This document shows, one piece after another, positions 62,622 through 64,000 of a stretch of 64,000 nucleotides of DNA. A program made the translations under genes and the position numbers. The stretch covers positions 32,001 to 96,000 of the forward strand of contig NZ_KE136358.1 in assembly GCF_000406965.1 (NCBI RefSeq). The letters run 5' to 3'. The stretch comes from Enterococcus avium ATCC 14025. GTDB lineage: Bacteria > Bacillota > Bacilli > Lactobacillales > Enterococcaceae. Numbering within the stretch: position 1 is the stretch's first letter; each line of letters begins with the position of its first letter. The notes beneath the pieces were generated by a model. The model was not told where the DNA came from, did no database searches, and saw nothing but the letters and a program-made list of their open reading frames with translations.

Positions 62622-63455
62622 ATGAAAAAATTTTTAACGATCAGCGAGATGGCAAAATATGCAGGCATTAGCCGCCGGACTTTGATTTATTACGATCAAA
62701 TCGACCTTTTCAAGCCAGCCAAGGTCGGTGAAAACGGCTATCGCTACTATGGGATTGATCAATATTTTGAATTAGACGTTATTCTCTTATTAAAAAATCT
62801 AGACGTTTCTTTGGAGGATATACATGTCTTCTTAAAAAATCGGAATGTGGATTACGTTCTTGATGGATTTATGCGACAGAAACAGAAGATTGATGAACAA
62901 ATCCAAAAATTAGGTGGGATTCGCAGCGCACTAGATAGCTACATTGAACGCTATATTACATTAAAAAACTTTGATTTAGAATCCATCACTTATTCTTATC
63001 GCGAAGCGGAATCTTTCGTCATTTCTGATATCATCGAAAGCTACGACGATATTGACGCTGCCCAGATTTACGGACGTTTTTATTCCTCTGTTGACAGCAG
63101 TGATTTATTCAGTGGCTATCCGATTGGCTTTTTAGTAGATGGTTCCGCCTTTTACGAGAAAAATTTTCATGCTGCTCCCTATCGAGCTCTCGTAAAAATA
63201 CCTGAAGAGCGCTTGCACATCTATAATCGGCAACGTGTTGTTAAACGACCAGCTGGAGATTATGTTTCTGGGTTTATGAAGGACGAGATTCACCATATTA
63301 ATACTTTTAATAATCGCTTCAGAAATTACCTGAAGGAGAATAACTTGGAGTTAAACGGTGATATCTGGGAATTGCTATGGCAGGATGAAACGACCTCGGA
63401 ACATCCCGAAGATCAAGTTTTTGAAGTTTTAATTCCGGTGAAACCTAAAGAGTAA
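62622..63455 (+). CDS. MerR-family transcriptional regulator with effector-binding domain
   Basis: This 277-residue regulator has the MerR winged HTH (ISEMAKYAGISRRTLIYYDQIDLFKP, then YRYYGIDQYFELDVILLLKNLDVSL) at 1-75 and a long coiled dimer helix. A C-terminal GyrI/BmrR-like domain (about 125-275) probably binds a drug or dye. It is divergent from the ABC exporter genes and is expected to activate them on ligand binding, as BmrR does. GAGGA precedes the ATG. Confidence 0.93.
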   Translation: MKKFLTISEMAKYAGISRRTLIYYDQIDLFKPAKVGENGYRYYGIDQYFELDVILLLKNLDVSLEDIHVFLKNRNVDYVLDGFMRQKQKIDEQIQKLGGIRSALDSYIERYITLKNFDLESITYSYREAESFVISDIIESYDDIDAAQIYGRFYSSVDSSDLFSGYPIGFLVDGSAFYEKNFHAAPYRALVKIPEERLHIYNRQRVVKRPAGDYVSGFMKDEIHHINTFNNRFRNYLKENNLELNGDIWELLWQDETTSEHPEDQVFEVLIPVKPKE

Positions 63456-63467
63456 GACTAAATAGCC

Positions 63468-63497
63468 TTGACACTCGATATTTAAGAATGATAGGAT
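63468..63497 (+). promoter_or_regulatory. Promoter of the 33-codon frame
   Basis: TTGACA (63468-63473), 18-bp spacer, TAGGAT (63492-63497). Confidence 0.45.
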
Positions 63498-63528
63498 GAA
63501 AAAGAATTTAAGGAAGGGAGAGAGCAAG

Positions 63529-63630
63529 ATGAGTAAGACTATCAAAATAAACCAAATACAATCGATTGATCTGTTTGATGCGTTTTATCCGAACAGAGAG
63601 TCTTCATCCATAGACTCTCTGTATTCGTAA
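63529..63630 (+). CDS. 33-codon small ORF with overlapping hairpin
   Basis: An ATG behind AAGGAAGGGAG opens a 33-residue frame starting MSKTIKINQIQSIDLFDAF. Its last third encodes a perfect 11-bp hairpin, and an intrinsic terminator follows 17 nt after the stop. It could be a small protein or a leader peptide for the downstream gene. No family is recognised. Confidence 0.5.
   Translation: MSKTIKINQIQSIDLFDAFYPNRESSSIDSLYS
63593..63622 (+). repeat. Hairpin inside the 33-codon ORF
   Basis: ACAGAGAGTCT / AGACTCTCTGT, perfect 11-bp stem with an 8-nt loop. A translating ribosome would have to open it. Confidence 0.7.
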
Positions 63631-63646
63631 ATAAAGCCTATTTGTG

Positions 63647-63677
63647 AAACTGTCAATCCGATGATTGGCAGTTTTTT
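63647..63677 (+). terminator. Terminator after the 33-codon ORF
   Basis: AAACTGTCAATC / GATTGGCAGTTT (one mismatch, a G-U pair) with a short loop and seven T behind. Confidence 0.88.
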
Positions 63678-63697
63678 TGCATGTTCTGCTTTTTGCA

Positions 63698-63820
63698 GTT
63701 TGTAAAGTATGAGTGTTTAATCGTCGCTTTTCAACAAATATTGAGGACAAAATATCTAGCAGAATGATATGCGCACAAAAGTGAACTTCCCTGCCGTTGA
63801 GTTATCGACGACCTACAAAC
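63698..63820 (+). ncRNA. Candidate structured RNA upstream of rtcB
   Basis: Three perfect nested stems enclose 123 nt: GTTTGTA/TACAAAC (63698-63704 with 63814-63820), TCGTCG/CGACGA (63721-63726 with 63806-63811) and TCAAC/GTTGA (63731-63735 with 63796-63800). A ~60-nt apical region may hold further hairpins. It may be the rtcB leader or a separate small RNA. A promoter-like TTGCAG-N17-TTTAAT (63693-63721) overlaps the first stem, so part of it could be DNA signal rather than RNA. Confidence 0.45.
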
Positions 63821-63855
63821 ATGAATAATCAACAACATTGATGGAGGTGTTTCCT

Positions 63856-63897
63856 ATGAGTGGAAAAAGAAGAAAATCAGAGAATAATACAAATTAA
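63856..63897 (+). CDS. 13-codon leader ORF before rtcB
   Basis: GGAGGTG lies 6 nt before ATG 63856, which opens the peptide MSGKRRKSENNTN ending in TAA. The stop is 11 nt before a hairpin that hides the next ribosome site. The frame is too short for a normal protein, and the strong ribosome site suggests that its translation matters for control. Confidence 0.5.
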   Translation: MSGKRRKSENNTN

Positions 63898-63908
63898 CTG
63901 AGGGATCG

Positions 63909-63935
63909 ATTGATTCCTCAAAGAGAGGATTCAAT
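63909..63935 (+). promoter_or_regulatory. Hairpin sequestering the rtcB ribosome-binding site
   Basis: ATTGATTCCTC (63909-63919) pairs with GAGGATTCAAT (63925-63935), 10 of 11 positions. The GAGAGGA ribosome site lies in the 3' arm and loop, and the hairpin ends at the base before the ATG. Initiation should be poor unless the stem is opened. Confidence 0.6.
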
Positions 63936-64000
63936 ATGTTAACAATTAAAGGAAAATACAATACAGCAACAGTCTATACCGACATTTTAACTGACAGTAC
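63936..64000 (+). CDS. rtcB: Probable RtcB-family RNA ligase, N-terminus only (cut by window edge)
   Basis: Only about 21 residues are visible. They read MLTIKGKYNTATVYTDILTD, which resembles the start of Gram-positive RtcB proteins (a ..IKGKYN.A.V.TD pattern). RtcB joins 2',3'-cyclic phosphate or 3'-phosphate ends to 5'-OH ends in RNA repair. The catalytic cysteine and histidines lie outside the window, so the call rests on the N-terminus alone. Confidence 0.65.
   Translation, partial: MLTIKGKYNTATVYTDILTDS

Overview
The window looks like a chromosomal segment of a low-GC Gram-positive coccus of the Lactobacillales, most likely an Enterococcus. Shine-Dalgarno sites are strong (AAGGAGG-like), the gene blocks tig/clpX/engB, rapZ-yvcK-whiA and cdaA-cdaR-glmM are those of Firmicutes, and an aspartate racemase sits beside an ATP-grasp ligase resembling the D-aspartate ligase of enterococci with L-Lys-D-Asp cross-bridges. 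That pair, plus a complete branched-chain amino-acid operon, argues against E. faecalis. The species cannot be fixed from the sequence alone.

Layout. 1-5113 (minus): pcrA, ligA, gatC and the start of gatA (DNA repair/replication, then Gln-tRNA amidotransferase). 5266-12242: a ClC chloride transporter, a cytoplasmic alpha-amylase, and the fruR-fruK-fruA fructose operon behind a repeat-rich operator. 12283-19259: two genes of unknown function, engB, clpX, a secreted GH25 lysozyme lying between clpX and tig, and tig. 19363-22347: a TPR protein, an RDD membrane protein, sppA and a small unknown gene. 22581-28092: the amino-sugar/c-di-AMP hub, with glmS behind a glmS ribozyme, convergent with cdaA-cdaR-glmM. 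28201-31872: pyruvate:flavodoxin oxidoreductase. 32126-42800: a DsbA-like protein, rapZ-yvcK-whiA, the D-Asp pair, and uvrB-uvrA behind a LexA-like box. 43045-47731: glnP and glnQ, split by an intact IS110-family element. 47752-52125: a glycerol-dehydrogenase-like enzyme, tuf and fetAB. 52170-58938: ilvD-ilvB-ilvN-ilvC-ilvA behind a CodY-like box and an attenuator. 59018-63455: a heterodimeric ABC exporter and a divergent MerR regulator. 63468-64000: a leader-like region and the first codons of a probable rtcB.

The most interesting parts are non-coding. (1) The ilvD leader encodes a 21-residue peptide with the run Ile-Val-Leu-Leu-Ile-Ile, followed by mutually exclusive antiterminator and terminator hairpins; a 14/15 CodY box abuts the -35. 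(2) The IS110-family element has a ~295-nt structured 5' non-coding end carrying a 22-bp inverted repeat that begins exactly at the inferred element end. Short stretches resembling donor and target guides occur in the order expected for a bridge RNA. (3) Upstream of the rtcB-like gene lie a nested three-stem structure of ~123 nt, a 13-codon ORF with a strong ribosome-binding site, and a hairpin that buries the ribosome-binding site of rtcB. This looks like translational attenuation of an RNA-repair ligase. (4) Repressor and activator sites are unusually readable: exact 10-bp repeats at fruR, a 19-bp-spacer MerR promoter, and a LexA-like box on an extended -10 promoter at uvrB.

All structures and sites were read by eye; no folding, alignment or database search was run.
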